This document shows, piece after piece, positions 1-9,272 of a DNA stretch of 64,000 bases (position 1 is its first letter; every line of letters starts with the position of its first letter). The stretch is from Variovorax paradoxus NBRC 15149 (GTDB lineage: Bacteria; Pseudomonadota; Gammaproteobacteria; Burkholderiales; Burkholderiaceae_C). The DNA is taken from positions 2,232,001 through 2,296,000 of the forward strand of contig NZ_BCUT01000001.1 of NCBI RefSeq assembly GCF_001591365.1, in the 5' to 3' direction. The notes under the pieces are model-generated. The model searched no databases. It had not been told where the DNA came from and saw nothing but the letters and a program-made list of their open reading frames with translations. A program made the translations under genes and the position numbers.

Positions 1-468
1 CACGAGCTCACCGACCTGGCGGGGCGGCCCGGCTACGTGGCGCTCGCACTGGTGGCGGCCGCGACATGGGCGCTGGGCACGCAGCTGCTGCGCCACTCGC
101 GCATCGGACTGCCGACGCTCACGCTCTCGTTCTGGATGACGGCGATGACGGCCGTGGTGATGACGGTGCTGTCGCTGCTGTTCGAGCGCGGCCCATGGCG
201 CTGGCCCGGTCCCGTGACCTGGGGCTCGATCGCCTACAACGCGGTGCTGATCTTCGGCTTTGCGCATGCGGCATGGTTCTACCTGGCGCGCGGCCTGCCG
301 CCGGTGGCCTCGACCCTGAGCGTGATGTTCATCCCGGTACTGGGCGTGTTCAGCGGCGCGGTGTGGCTCGGCGAAGTGGTGCACTGGCAGGACTGGGTGG
401 CCGTCGCGCTGATGATGGTGGCCATTGCCTCGGTGCTCTGGCCCTCGCGCAGCGCCGCCAAGGCCTGA
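1..468 (+). CDS. EamA/DMT-family inner-membrane transporter, C-terminal part
   Basis: The frame is open from the first base of the window, so the N-terminal half lies upstream. About 155 residues are visible, with hydrophobic segments typical of the second EamA repeat of drug/metabolite transporters. These include a conserved region rich in small residues (ARGLPPVASTLSVMFIPVLG) followed by GEVVHWQDWVAVALMMVAI near the end. EamA proteins usually have ten membrane helices in two repeats; four to five are seen here. The substrate cannot be told from the sequence. The stop lies 8 bp from the convergent GntR gene. Confidence 0.85.
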   Translation, partial: HELTDLAGRPGYVALALVAAATWALGTQLLRHSRIGLPTLTLSFWMTAMTAVVMTVLSLLFERGPWRWPGPVTWGSIAYNAVLIFGFAHAAWFYLARGLPPVASTLSVMFIPVLGVFSGAVWLGEVVHWQDWVAVALMMVAIASVLWPSRSAAKA

Positions 469-476
469 AGAAGAAA

Positions 477-1235
477 TCAGGTGGTCGTCTGCACGTGCAG
501 GCGGCTGGTCTTGCAGCGGTGCAGCGCGCGGTAGTGCTCCAGCGGCCGGCCGTTGGCACCGTAGGCAATCGACTCGATGCGCAGCAGCGGCTCGGGCTGC
601 GGCAGGTCGAGCAGCCTGCAGGTTTCGGCATCGGGCAGCACCGCGTCGATCCAGCGTTCGGCACGCACCAGGCGCAGCCCGTACTGGCGGCGCAGCACGT
701 CGTAGAGCGAGCGGTCTTCCAGGCGTGCGCGGTGCAGGCCGGGCGCCAGGTCCGCCGGCACCGCCGTCTCGACCAAGAGGCGCAGCTCGCCATCCACGCT
801 GCGCAGGCGCTTGAGGGCCACCACCTGCGCGTCGTCGGCCAGGCCCAGCGCTGCGGCTTCATGCTCGGTGGGCGCGCGCAGTTCCTGCGCGAGGATCTGC
901 GTGCGCACCGAGCGGCCCTTGCGCTCCATCTCGTCGGAGAAGCCGAGCACGGTGGAAACAAAATCCTCGTCGCGTTCGCGCGCCGATACAAAGGCGCCGC
1001 GGCCCTTGATCTTGTAGATGAGGTTGTTGCGCACCAGGTCGGCCAAGGCCTCGCGCACCACGATGCGCGAGATGCCGAACTGCTCGCCGAGCTCCGCCTC
1101 CGAAGGCAGCTTGGCGCCGATGGGCAGCGCGCCCTGCAGTATCTGCAGCCGGATGGCGTCGCGGAACTGCGCCCACAGCGGCGATTCGGAATTGCGGTCG
1201 AGCACGGTCGAGATGTCGTTGGGACTACTGTTCAC
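477..1235 (-). CDS. GntR-family (HutC-type) transcriptional regulator with UTRA effector domain
   Basis: This 252-residue protein has an N-terminal winged helix (about residues 20-85, with LPSEAELGEQFGISRIVVRE) and a C-terminal UTRA ligand-binding domain (about 105-245), the HutC layout. The GTG start at 1235 lies 2 nt after the stop of the upstream dehydrogenase gene. No ATG is available before the DNA-binding domain, so GTG is preferred. It is the last gene of the minus-strand kinase-dehydrogenase-regulator unit. It probably controls this unit and the divergent transporter through the TGTCRTRACA boxes at 4485-4595. The inducer is probably a sugar phosphate or polyol (inferred). Confidence 0.88.
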   Translation of the reverse strand: MNSSPNDISTVLDRNSESPLWAQFRDAIRLQILQGALPIGAKLPSEAELGEQFGISRIVVREALADLVRNNLIYKIKGRGAFVSARERDEDFVSTVLGFSDEMERKGRSVRTQILAQELRAPTEHEAAALGLADDAQVVALKRLRSVDGELRLLVETAVPADLAPGLHRARLEDRSLYDVLRRQYGLRLVRAERWIDAVLPDAETCRLLDLPQPEPLLRIESIAYGANGRPLEHYRALHRCKTSRLHVQTTT

Positions 1236-1237
1236 TT

Positions 1238-3001
1238 TTAGGCTTGGCCGAGGACTGAGCTGGCCATCAATGATGCATCGAAAGAAGGTGCCTCGCCGGC
1301 CGCCACCGCGTGCAGCCGCACGTTGTGCCGCTCGCGCAGCGCGGTGGCGCAAGCGCACAGCTCGTTGTGGGCGTGGGTGGCGTCCCAGCCCAGCGCCTCG
1401 GCCGCCACGCCCGCGATCTCGGCAAGCGCGGCGTCGGTGACGAGGCCGCGAATGGCCAGCAGCGTGCGGCGGATCACGAGGTCGTCCAGGTGCAGCACGC
1501 CGGTCTCCAGGCACAGGTAGGAAAGCTCGGCGGCCGAGTAATCGGGCGCATGCTGCAGCGGCACATCGCCCGAGGCCGCGAGGCGCTGCGCGAGCGGCAA
1601 CGCCTTCGAGCCATAGCGGCCGAGCAGGGTCAGTGCGCGCCTGCGGTCCATGCCGCAGGCCGCCATCATCTTCTCGACGAAGCGATCGGCCGCCGGCGCA
1701 TCGGCCGGCAGTTCCGCGCCCCCGCCGATGGGCAGCAGCTCGGTCGATGCGGTGCGCGAGCGGCCGAGCAGCTGCAGCACCTCATTGGTGGCCTCCTCGG
1801 CCAGCGAGCGGAAGGTGGTCCACTTGCCGCCGACGAGGCCGACGATGGCAATGTCGCGTGTCGCGTTCGGCGGATCGACCACCACCGAATGGTCGCGCGA
1901 GATCTGGCCCGGCTTGTCGGCCTCCGAACGCGCGAGCGGCCGCACGCCGACGTAGGTGTAGACCACGTCGCCGCGGCCGAAGGCCATGTTGGGGAAGACC
2001 TCGCGCAGCACGTCGATCAGGTAGTCGACCTCGGCCGGCTCGGTGACGATCTGGTCCGGGTCTTCGACCGGGATGTCGGTGGAGCCCACCAGCACGCGGT
2101 CCAGGAACGGATAGACGATGCACACGCGCCCGTCGACCGCCTCGAAGTAGGCCATGCGGCCGTCGAGCGCGTCGCGCAGCGCGGGATGGTCGAGCACGAG
2201 GTGCGAACCCTTGGTTCCCATCACGCGCGGGCCGGCGCCGCCGAGCACGGCCGCGCTGCGGTCGAGCCAGGCGCCGGTGGCGTTCACCACCGTGTCGGCG
2301 GTCACGCGCACGAGTGCGCCGGTGATCTCGTCGCGCAAGGTGAGGATGTTGCCCGCGCAGCCCGTCACGCGGCAGTAGTTGGCGGCCGCGGAGCGCGGCT
2401 GGTCGCGGCAGGCGTCGGCTATCAGCTCGAGGATGAGCCATTCGGGGTGGCTGATCCACGCATCGAAGAAGGTGGCAGTCCAGCGGATCGCCGCGCGGAA
2501 CAGGCTGCGGTCGGCCAGCGGCACGCGGCTGATGCGGTGCCCCGGCATCACGCGCTGGCGGCGTCCCAGGATGTCGTAGAGCCGCAGGCCCAGCGCCACG
2601 GCCAGCAGGCCGCGCGTGCGCTGCGGCGGCGTGCGGCCGAAGAACTTGAGCGCGCTGCTCATCAGGCCGCCGAAGAAGCTCGCGAGCGGCACCACCGTCT
2701 TGAGCGGCCGCACCAGGTGCGGCGCATTGCGCAGCAGCAGGTTGCGCTCGCGCGTGGCTTCGGCCACCAGCGAGAAGCTGCCGTTCTCCAGGTAGCGCAG
2801 GCCGCCGTGGATCATGCGCGAAGGCGCGCTGCTGGCGCCGGCGCCGAAGTCGCCCTTGTCGACGATCAGGCAGTCGACGCGCTGCAGCGACAGGTCGCGG
2901 AACACGCCCACGCCGTTGATGCCGGCGCCCACGATCACGGTAGAGAAATGGCGGCCCGCGAGCGAGGCCGGGCGCACGAAGGGAAGTTGCCAGGCGCTCA
3001 T
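1238..3001 (-). CDS. glpD: FAD-dependent glycerol-3-phosphate dehydrogenase family protein (GlpD/EryB-like)
   Basis: This is a 587-residue flavoprotein. The Rossmann FAD motif VIVGAGINGVG lies at about residues 23-32, followed by the family sequence SRMIHGGLRYLENGSFSLV and, later, GGKWTTFRSLAEE and a C-terminal DAO_C region. GlpD proteins oxidise glycerol 3-phosphate to dihydroxyacetone phosphate and pass electrons to quinone. Related enzymes such as EryB oxidise polyol phosphates. The ATG overlaps the stop of the FGGY kinase (ATGA), so the pair is translationally coupled. Together with the kinase and a class I aldolase across the divergent promoter, a substrate other than glycerol phosphate is plausible. 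At 587 residues it is longer than the roughly 500 of E. coli GlpD. Confidence 0.88.
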   Translation of the reverse strand: MSAWQLPFVRPASLAGRHFSTVIVGAGINGVGVFRDLSLQRVDCLIVDKGDFGAGASSAPSRMIHGGLRYLENGSFSLVAEATRERNLLLRNAPHLVRPLKTVVPLASFFGGLMSSALKFFGRTPPQRTRGLLAVALGLRLYDILGRRQRVMPGHRISRVPLADRSLFRAAIRWTATFFDAWISHPEWLILELIADACRDQPRSAAANYCRVTGCAGNILTLRDEITGALVRVTADTVVNATGAWLDRSAAVLGGAGPRVMGTKGSHLVLDHPALRDALDGRMAYFEAVDGRVCIVYPFLDRVLVGSTDIPVEDPDQIVTEPAEVDYLIDVLREVFPNMAFGRGDVVYTYVGVRPLARSEADKPGQISRDHSVVVDPPNATRDIAIVGLVGGKWTTFRSLAEEATNEVLQLLGRSRTASTELLPIGGGAELPADAPAADRFVEKMMAACGMDRRRALTLLGRYGSKALPLAQRLAASGDVPLQHAPDYSAAELSYLCLETGVLHLDDLVIRRTLLAIRGLVTDAALAEIAGVAAEALGWDATHAHNELCACATALRERHNVRLHAVAAGEAPSFDASLMASSVLGQA

Positions 3002-4485
3002 TGCACGCTTTCCGCAACGTGGGTGAATACAGGTGACATGCTGTCGATCAGTTCGTTGAAACCGGCGTTGAAATCCGCATGGGCGCGTGCCTCGCGCGCA
3101 TCGGGCTCGATCACGTCGCAAGGCGCGAGCAAGGCGCTGCCCTGCGCCGCGTCGCCCAGCCCTTGCGACATGGCGGCGTAGATCGCGGCACCGCGTGCGC
3201 CGGTCTCGTCGTCGGCGCAGCGCTCGACCGGGCGCCCGAGGAAGGCCGCGAGCAGCCGCACGAGGTGCGCGTCGCCCGCGCCGCCGCCGAGCACCGTCGT
3301 CTGGTCCACCGCGAGGCCGGCCGCGGCCAGGCGCGCCGTGTGCCGCGCATGCAGCGCCGCCACGGCATCGACCACGGCACGGGCCATGTCGGCGCGCGCG
3401 TGATGGCTCTTGAGGCCCACGAAGCCGGCCGTCACGCCGCCTCCGCCATTGACGAAGGGCAGGAAGCGCAGGCCGCCAGCGCCCAGCGGCACCGTCATGG
3501 CCAGGTCGACCACCGCGCGCGCATCGGGCAGCGCGAGCACGCCGGCCAGCCAGGCGATGTTGGCCATCGAGGACGGGCTGTTCTCCATGTAGAGCCGCGC
3601 GTTGCCGCGGCCGAAATTCACGATGGCCGCGACGGCGGGCTTGGGCGCCATCACCGGGCCGACGACCGCGTTCACGCACCAGGTGCCGAGCACCGACACC
3701 GCGCGGCCGCGCCCTTCCGCGCGGATCGCGGTCATCGAGGCCAGCAGGTCGATCGCGCCCATGGCCACCGGGATGCCAGCGGGCAGGCCGCACAGCGCGG
3801 CCTCGGCGCGCAGGAGCTTTCCGATCGTGGTGCCGCTCGGCACGATGGGGCCGAAGGCGCCCGCGCCGAGCTCCGCGATGCCCGAGGCCTCGAGGGCCGT
3901 GCGCGACCAGCTGCCGGTGGCAAGCGACACCAGGCCGGCGGTGCTCGCATCGCTGGCGTCGGTGGCGATCTGGCCGGTGAGCAGAAAGCCGAGGTAGTCC
4001 TTGGCGAACAGCAGGCGCTGCAGTTCGCCGCGCTGCACCGCATCCGCACCCAGCAGCTCGGCCGCGATCACCGTGGGCTGCCCGGGCCAGGGGCTGCAGC
4101 CCACCTCCTCGAACAGCTGCGCGCCGTGGCTCGCGGCCAGCGCGCGCGCCCGGGCATCGGCGCGCTGGTCGGTGGAGGCGACGGCGCGGCCGCCGATGAG
4201 CTGGTTGCCGGCATCGAGCGCATAGAGGCCGGCGCCGTGGCCGGTGCAGGCCATGGCGCGGACTTCGGCTGCGCGCGGGCCGAGCTGGCGGGCCACGTCC
4301 TGCAGCACGCAGGTCAGCGCGGCGCGGATGGCAGGCGCGCCCACTTCGCAGCCTCCGCCGGGCAGCCGGTCGTGCGGCAGGGGCATGCGGGACAAGGCGA
4401 CGGTGCGGCCGCTCGCGGCTTCGAGGGCTAGCGCCTTCAGGCTGCTCGAGCCCATGTCGACGCCGATCAATATGTTGGACTTCAT
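2998..4485 (-). CDS. FGGY-family carbohydrate kinase
   Basis: This 495-residue kinase has the N-terminal phosphate-binding motif IGVDMGSSSLKALAL (about residues 7-21) and the C-terminal ATP site around TTVLGGGAGDAHLVRLLAAF. The size and the two actin-like domains fit glycerol, xylulose and erythritol kinases. It is the first gene of the minus-strand operon, and its 3' end overlaps the dehydrogenase start by 4 nt. The substrate is not decided by sequence. A polyol or ketose taken up by the divergent ABC transporter is the likeliest (inferred). The start codon lies inside or beside one copy of the TGTCRTRACA box, so a repressor bound there would cover the translation start region. Confidence 0.88.
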   Translation of the reverse strand: MKSNILIGVDMGSSSLKALALEAASGRTVALSRMPLPHDRLPGGGCEVGAPAIRAALTCVLQDVARQLGPRAAEVRAMACTGHGAGLYALDAGNQLIGGRAVASTDQRADARARALAASHGAQLFEEVGCSPWPGQPTVIAAELLGADAVQRGELQRLLFAKDYLGFLLTGQIATDASDASTAGLVSLATGSWSRTALEASGIAELGAGAFGPIVPSGTTIGKLLRAEAALCGLPAGIPVAMGAIDLLASMTAIRAEGRGRAVSVLGTWCVNAVVGPVMAPKPAVAAIVNFGRGNARLYMENSPSSMANIAWLAGVLALPDARAVVDLAMTVPLGAGGLRFLPFVNGGGGVTAGFVGLKSHHARADMARAVVDAVAALHARHTARLAAAGLAVDQTTVLGGGAGDAHLVRLLAAFLGRPVERCADDETGARGAAIYAAMSQGLGDAAQGSALLAPCDVIEPDAREARAHADFNAGFNELIDSMSPVFTHVAESVQ

Positions 4486-4494
4486 GTCATAACA
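4485..4494. promoter_or_regulatory. Putative operator, copy 1 of TGTCRTRACA
   Basis: TGTCATAACA lies just in front of the kinase start codon. The same decamer recurs at 4574-4583, and a close variant (TGTCGTGACA) at 4586-4595. The TGTY/RACA symmetry fits a dyad bound by a GntR-type dimer. The site sits at the 5' edge of the operon that encodes the GntR regulator. Regulator identity is inferred. Confidence 0.5.
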
Positions 4495-4573
4495 GCTTCG
4501 GCGAGTTGAAAGCAGCTTGCCAGTAGCGTTTCCCCTAGTTATCGCGGCGAACAACCCGCGATTACATTCTACC

Positions 4574-4595
4574 TGTCATAACAACTGTCGTGACA
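4574..4595. promoter_or_regulatory. Putative tandem operator, copies 2 and 3 of TGTCRTRACA
   Basis: TGTCATAACA (4574-4583) and the more symmetric TGTCGTGACA (4586-4595) stand 12 bp apart, start to start, in the divergent intergenic region between the kinase and the binding-protein gene. Together they form a larger inverted repeat (TGTCA at one end, TGACA at the other). They lie about 70-90 bp upstream of the binding-protein start. The likely ligand is the locus GntR protein (inferred). Confidence 0.55.
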
Positions 4596-4664
4596 ATGAG
4601 GTCCGAAGATCTGCGCCCCCAAGGCAGGTCGCAAGCTCTGCCAGTCAACGCGAGGAGACACAAG

Positions 4665-5705
4665 ATGAGGCGAAATTTCCTGAAGTCCGCTGCGGCCGCC
4701 GGTATCGGCCTGGCCGGCACCAGCGCATTTGCGCAATCCACCCCCACGCCCGCCGCCACCGGATTGCGCGGCAACGCGAGCGACGTCTACGTGATGAACG
4801 TGATGGTGTCGGGCGTCGAATACTGGTTTCCGGTCTACGAGATGATGAAGCAGCTGGGCCGCACGCTGGGCGTGCGCACGCGCTACACCGGTACGCCCGA
4901 GTACGACGTGAACAAGCAGCTGGCCTCCTTCGAGCAGGAGCTGGCGCGCAAGCCCGCGGGCATCCTGCTGCACCCGATGAACCCCGATCCGTTCATCGAG
5001 CCGATCAACCGGGCGGTGGCCATGGGCATCCCGGTCGTGACCTTCGCGGCCGACTCGCCCAACTCCAAGCGCGCTTCCTTCGTCACGTCTGACAACGACC
5101 GCGAGGGCACGCAGGCGGCCGACGCGATTGCCGCGGCGCTGGGCGGCAAGGGCGAATACGCGGTGCTCGAGAACCCGGGCCAGGACAACCACGACCGCCG
5201 CATCGCGGCCTTCGTCAACCGCATGAAGACCAAGCACGCGGGCATGAAGCTGGTCGGCCGCGCCGCCAGCAACCAGGACCCGAGCAAGGCCTACCAGGCG
5301 GTGCTGAGCCTGGCGCAGGCCAACCCGAACCTGGGTGCGCTGTTCATGCCCGAGGCCAACTCGGCGCTGGGCGCCGCGCAGGCCAAGATCGAGTCGAAGA
5401 AGAACATCCGCGTGATGTGCTGCGACGTGAACGCCAAGATCCTCGACATGATCAAGGCCGGCGACGTGTTCGGCGCCATCAATCCGAACCAGGGCATGCA
5501 GGGCTACATGGGCATGATGATGCTGTTCCTGGCCAAGAACCCCTCGCTCATCGATCCGATGAACGACGCCAAGCGCAACGGCACCAATCCGATGTCGGTG
5601 CCGTTCCTGGACAACGGCCTGTCGGTGGTCAGCAAGGCCAATGCCGACGACTTCTACTGGGACAAGTACCTCGCGCGCCGCGGCACCAAGGGAATCGGCG
5701 AGTGA
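4665..5705 (+). CDS. Sugar ABC transporter periplasmic binding protein (RbsB-like)
   Basis: This 346-residue exported protein starts with a twin-arginine-like signal (RRNFLK at residues 2-7, cleavage after SAFA). It has the peripla_BP_4/RbsB fold, with sequences such as PAGILLHPMNPDPFIEPINRA and VTSDNDREGTQAADAIAAAL typical of ribose-type receptors. The ATG at 4665 is chosen because GAGGAG (4652-4657) precedes it and the signal peptide begins there; an earlier in-frame ATG would add an unlikely leader. It is the first gene of a plus-strand operon, and its stop overlaps the ATPase GTG start. Ligand unknown; a short polyol or sugar is likely from the neighbouring enzymes. Confidence 0.9.
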   Translation: MRRNFLKSAAAAGIGLAGTSAFAQSTPTPAATGLRGNASDVYVMNVMVSGVEYWFPVYEMMKQLGRTLGVRTRYTGTPEYDVNKQLASFEQELARKPAGILLHPMNPDPFIEPINRAVAMGIPVVTFAADSPNSKRASFVTSDNDREGTQAADAIAAALGGKGEYAVLENPGQDNHDRRIAAFVNRMKTKHAGMKLVGRAASNQDPSKAYQAVLSLAQANPNLGALFMPEANSALGAAQAKIESKKNIRVMCCDVNAKILDMIKAGDVFGAINPNQGMQGYMGMMMLFLAKNPSLIDPMNDAKRNGTNPMSVPFLDNGLSVVSKANADDFYWDKYLARRGTKGIGE

Positions 5706-7231
5706 GCGCTGTGGGCTCTTCTGCATTGCTCGAACTGCGCGGCATCAGCAAGCGCTTCGGCGCTTCGCGCGCACTCTCGGGCGTGGACTTCTCGCTGCAT
5801 GCGGGCGAGATCCACGCCCTGTGCGGCGAGAACGGCGCGGGCAAGTCGACGCTGATGAACATCATCGACGGCATCCACCGCCCCGACGAAGGCGACATCC
5901 TGCTGAACGGCCAGAAGGTGGTGATCGACGGCCCGGCGCACGCGATGCGCCTGGGCATCGGCCTGGTGCACCAGGAGATCGCGCTGTGCGCCGACGCCAC
6001 TGTGGCCGAGAACATCTTCATGCCGGAGATCAACGCCGGCCGGCAGGCCTGGATGAACTACGCCAGCCTGAACGCGCGCGCCGCCCAGGTGCTGGCGCGG
6101 CTCGGGCAGGACATCGCTCCCGCCACGCCGGTGCGAGAGCTGAGCATCTCGAGCCAGCAGCTGGTGGAGATTGCCAAGGCGCTCACGCTGGACTGCAAGG
6201 TGCTGATCCTCGACGAGCCCACGGCGGCGCTCACCGACAACGAATCGGCCGCGCTCTTTCGCGTGCTGCACGACCTGAAGGCGCAGGGCATCGGCATCAT
6301 CTACATCAGCCACCGCATGGCTGAAATATTCACGCACTGCGACCGCGTCACGGTGCTGCGCGACGGGCGCAACGTGCATTGCGGACCGCTCGCCGGCCTG
6401 AGCGCCGACGAGCTGGTGCGCCGCATGGTGGGGCGCGACCTCGGCAACTACTACCCGCCCAAGCAAGAGGCCACCGAATCGTCCGGGCCGGTGCTCGAGG
6501 CGGTGGACATCGCCGATGGCGAGCGCGTGCACGGCATCTCGTTTGCGCTCCAGCGCGGCGAGATCCTCGGCATTGCCGGGCTCATGGGTGCCGGCCGCAG
6601 CGAACTGGCCGAGACCATTTGCGGCCTGCGCCCCGCCACGCGCGGCACGCTGCGCCTGCACGGCAGGGCGCTTGCGATCCGCAAGTACAGCGATGCGCTG
6701 CGCGAAGGCATCGCCTACCTCAGCGAAGACCGCAAGGCGGCAGGCGTGTACCTGGACCTGCCGATCGCGCAGAACATCTCGTCGATGGCGCTGCGGCGCG
6801 TGAGCTCCGGCTGGGGCCTGTTGCAGCGCGCGGCCGAACACCGCCTGGCCCGCGAGCTGGGCGCCAGGCTCAAGCTCAAGTCGGACGGCGTGGCCATCGA
6901 GGTGTCGAGCCTGTCGGGCGGCAACCAGCAGAAGGTGGCGATTGCCAAGCTGCTGGCCACCAACCCCGTGGTGCTGCTGATGGACGAGCCCACGCGCGGG
7001 GTGGACGTGGGCGCCAAGTCGGAGATCCACCACATCCTGCGCGAGCTCGCGAACCAGGGCGTGGGCGTGATCGTGATCTCTTCGGAGCTGCCCGAGATCA
7101 TCGGCCTGTGCGACCGGGCGCTGGTGATCCGCGACGGCCGGCTGGCCGGCGAATTGAATTCCAACGACATGACGGAGGAGGCCCTCTTGCGGCTTGCCTC
7201 CGGACTCTGCGAACAGGAGGAGATGGCATGA
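5702..7231 (+). CDS. Sugar ABC transporter ATP-binding protein, two cassettes (RbsA/MglA type)
   Basis: This 509-residue protein has two fused ATP-binding cassettes. The first has Walker [10 protein letters not shown] (residues 42-50), Walker B VLILDEPTAAL and a degenerate signature (SISSQQ). The second has a degenerate Walker A (GLMGAGRSE) but an intact signature [15 protein letters not shown] and Walker B MDEPTRGVDVG. This asymmetry is normal for the carbohydrate uptake transporter 2 family. The GTG start at 5702 overlaps the stop of the binding protein (GTGA); GTG at 5711 is an alternative. It energises import through the next-encoded permease. Confidence 0.92.
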   Translation: MSAVGSSALLELRGISKRFGASRALSGVDFSLHAGEIHALCGENGAGKSTLMNIIDGIHRPDEGDILLNGQKVVIDGPAHAMRLGIGLVHQEIALCADATVAENIFMPEINAGRQAWMNYASLNARAAQVLARLGQDIAPATPVRELSISSQQLVEIAKALTLDCKVLILDEPTAALTDNESAALFRVLHDLKAQGIGIIYISHRMAEIFTHCDRVTVLRDGRNVHCGPLAGLSADELVRRMVGRDLGNYYPPKQEATESSGPVLEAVDIADGERVHGISFALQRGEILGIAGLMGAGRSELAETICGLRPATRGTLRLHGRALAIRKYSDALREGIAYLSEDRKAAGVYLDLPIAQNISSMALRRVSSGWGLLQRAAEHRLARELGARLKLKSDGVAIEVSSLSGGNQQKVAIAKLLATNPVVLLMDEPTRGVDVGAKSEIHHILRELANQGVGVIVISSELPEIIGLCDRALVIRDGRLAGELNSNDMTEEALLRLASGLCEQEEMA

Positions 7232-8244
7232 ACTACCCGGCACAACTCGATGCGGGCCTGGCACCGCGCCCATCGGGAGGCGGCCCCGTGAAGCCCGCCA
7301 GCAAGCTCACCAGCATGCGCGAGATGGGCCTGCTGCTGATCATTGCGGTGCTGTGCGTGGCGATGAGCTTCGCATCGCCCTACTTCCTCACCTGGGACAA
7401 CGTGCGCGCCATGCTGCTGTCCTTCTCGATCGAAGGCATCGTGGTGGTGGGCATGACCATTTTGCTGATCGTCGGCGGCATCGACTTGTCGGTGGGCTCG
7501 GTGGTCTGCTTCGCGATGGTGGTCACGGGCAAGCTGTTCCTGATGGGCGTGGACCCATGGATCGCGAGCCTGGTGGCCATCGGTGCGAGCGGACTGGTCG
7601 GCGCGATGATCGGCGGCTGCGTCACGCGCATCGGGCTCAACCACTTCATCGCCTCGCTGGCCTTCATGGTGATCGTGCGCGGGCTGTGCCTGGCGCTCAC
7701 GCAGGGCACGCCGCAGTCGCTGTTCTCGCTGCCGGCGGAGTTCAAGTTCATCGGGCAGGGCACGCTGTTCGGCGTTCCGGCCGTGATCCTGATCTTCGTG
7801 GCGATCGTCGTGGTGAGCGACTTCGTGCTGCGCCGCTCGACCTTGCTGCGGCGCGTGTTCTACACCGGCAGCAACGAGAAGGCCGCGCTGTACTCGGGCA
7901 TCCGCGTGGGGCGCGTGAAGTTCTGGGTCACGGTGCTGTGTTCCGCATCGGCGGGCCTGGCCGGCGTGATCTACACGGCGCGCTTCGGCGCGGCCACGCC
8001 CACCTTCGGCGTGGGCATGGAGCTCAACGTGATTGCCGCCGCGGTGATCGGCGGCGCGAGTCTCAAGGGCGGCTCCGGCACCGTGCTGGGCGCGGTGCTG
8101 GGCCTGGCGCTGCTCTCGGTGGTGACCAGTTCGCTGATCCTGCTCGACGTGTCGCCCTACTGGCAGGACGTGATCAAGGGCCTCATCTTGCTCGCGGCCG
8201 TGACCATCGACCACCTCCTGAACACGAGAAAGACGACGCGATGA
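7228..8244 (+). CDS. Sugar ABC transporter permease (RbsC-like)
   Basis: This 338-residue membrane protein of the BPD_transp_2 family has eight to ten hydrophobic segments. It carries family sequences such as VGMTILLIVGGIDLSVGSVV and, near the C-terminus, NVIAAAVIGGASLKGGSGTV, which faces the ATPase. The ATG overlaps the ATPase stop (ATGA), and GGAGGAG lies just upstream. A hydrophilic N-terminal extension of about 25 residues precedes the first helix. It probably forms a homodimeric channel with the preceding ATPase and binding protein. Confidence 0.91.
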   Translation: MNYPAQLDAGLAPRPSGGGPVKPASKLTSMREMGLLLIIAVLCVAMSFASPYFLTWDNVRAMLLSFSIEGIVVVGMTILLIVGGIDLSVGSVVCFAMVVTGKLFLMGVDPWIASLVAIGASGLVGAMIGGCVTRIGLNHFIASLAFMVIVRGLCLALTQGTPQSLFSLPAEFKFIGQGTLFGVPAVILIFVAIVVVSDFVLRRSTLLRRVFYTGSNEKAALYSGIRVGRVKFWVTVLCSASAGLAGVIYTARFGAATPTFGVGMELNVIAAAVIGGASLKGGSGTVLGAVLGLALLSVVTSSLILLDVSPYWQDVIKGLILLAAVTIDHLLNTRKTTR

Positions 8245-9227
8245 AGATGAAGAAGACCACGCTGGGCCCCTCGGGCATCGAATGCTCGGCCATTGGCCTG
8301 GGCACCTGGGCGATGGGCGGATGGATGTGGGGCGGCGGCGACAACGCGGCGGCCGAGGCGGCGATCCAGGCCTCGCTGGATGCGGGCGTGACCCTGATCG
8401 ACACCGCGCCGGCCTACGGCCTGGGGCGCTCCGAAAGCATCGTGGGCACCGCGCTCAAGGGGCGCCGCCACGAGGCCGTGATCGCCACCAAGTGCGGGCT
8501 GGTGTGGCACACGCAGAAGGGCACGCACTTCTTCGAGGAAGACGGACATCCCGTGTACCGCTACCTCGGCCGCGAATCGATCTTCCATGAATGCGAAGAG
8601 AGCCTGAAGCGCCTGCAGACCGACTACATCGATCTCTACATCACGCACTGGCAGGACAGCACCACGCCCGTGGCCGAGACCATGGATGCGCTGCTCGCGC
8701 TCAAGAAAGAGGGAAAGATCCGCGCCATCGGCGTGAGCAACGTGAGCCCCGAGACGCTCGCCGAATACCTGCGCCACGGCCCGGTCGATGCGGCGCAGGA
8801 GCGCTACAGCCTGATCGACCGCGAGATCGAGCAGACGCTCGCGCCCCTGTGCAGCGAGCACAACGTGGCGGTGCTCGGCTATTCGTCGCTGGCGCTCGGC
8901 CTGCTCGCGGGGCCCATCGATCCGGCACGCGAGTTCAAGGGCGACGACCAGCGCGCAAGCAATCCGCGCTTCAGCGAAGCCAACCGTTCCAGGCTCAAGG
9001 CCTTCTTCGAGGCGCTCGAGCCGCTTCGCGAACAGCTGGGCTGCTCCTTCGGCCAGATGATGATCGCGTGGACCGTCGCGCGCGGCACCGTGGCTGTCGC
9101 GCTGTGCGGCGCACGCGTGCGCCAGCAGGCCATCGAGAACGCCGGCGCCGGTGCGGTCGCGCTGGGCGGCGACGCGCTGCGGCTGATCGATGCCGCGGCC
9201 AAGCGCCACCTGGGCGCGCTCGCCTGA
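8241..9227 (+). CDS. Aldo/keto reductase
   Basis: This 328-residue TIM-barrel oxidoreductase has the catalytic tetrad D54 and Y59 (TLIDTAPAYG), K84 (VIATKCGL) and H136 (YITHWQD). AKRs use NADP(H) to interconvert carbonyls and alcohols. The ATG overlaps the permease stop, so it is translated with the transporter. In this operon it may oxidise the imported sugar or polyol, or reduce an aldehyde such as the product of the downstream aldolase (inferred). The sequence is closer to the bacterial L-glyceraldehyde reductase-like AKRs than to the 2,5-diketogluconate reductases. Confidence 0.88.
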   Translation: MKMKKTTLGPSGIECSAIGLGTWAMGGWMWGGGDNAAAEAAIQASLDAGVTLIDTAPAYGLGRSESIVGTALKGRRHEAVIATKCGLVWHTQKGTHFFEEDGHPVYRYLGRESIFHECEESLKRLQTDYIDLYITHWQDSTTPVAETMDALLALKKEGKIRAIGVSNVSPETLAEYLRHGPVDAAQERYSLIDREIEQTLAPLCSEHNVAVLGYSSLALGLLAGPIDPAREFKGDDQRASNPRFSEANRSRLKAFFEALEPLREQLGCSFGQMMIAWTVARGTVAVALCGARVRQQAIENAGAGAVALGGDALRLIDAAAKRHLGALA

Positions 9228-9272
9228 GCTTCGCTTCTTTTTTCCGATCCCCAAAACAAGGAGTTCTTTCCG

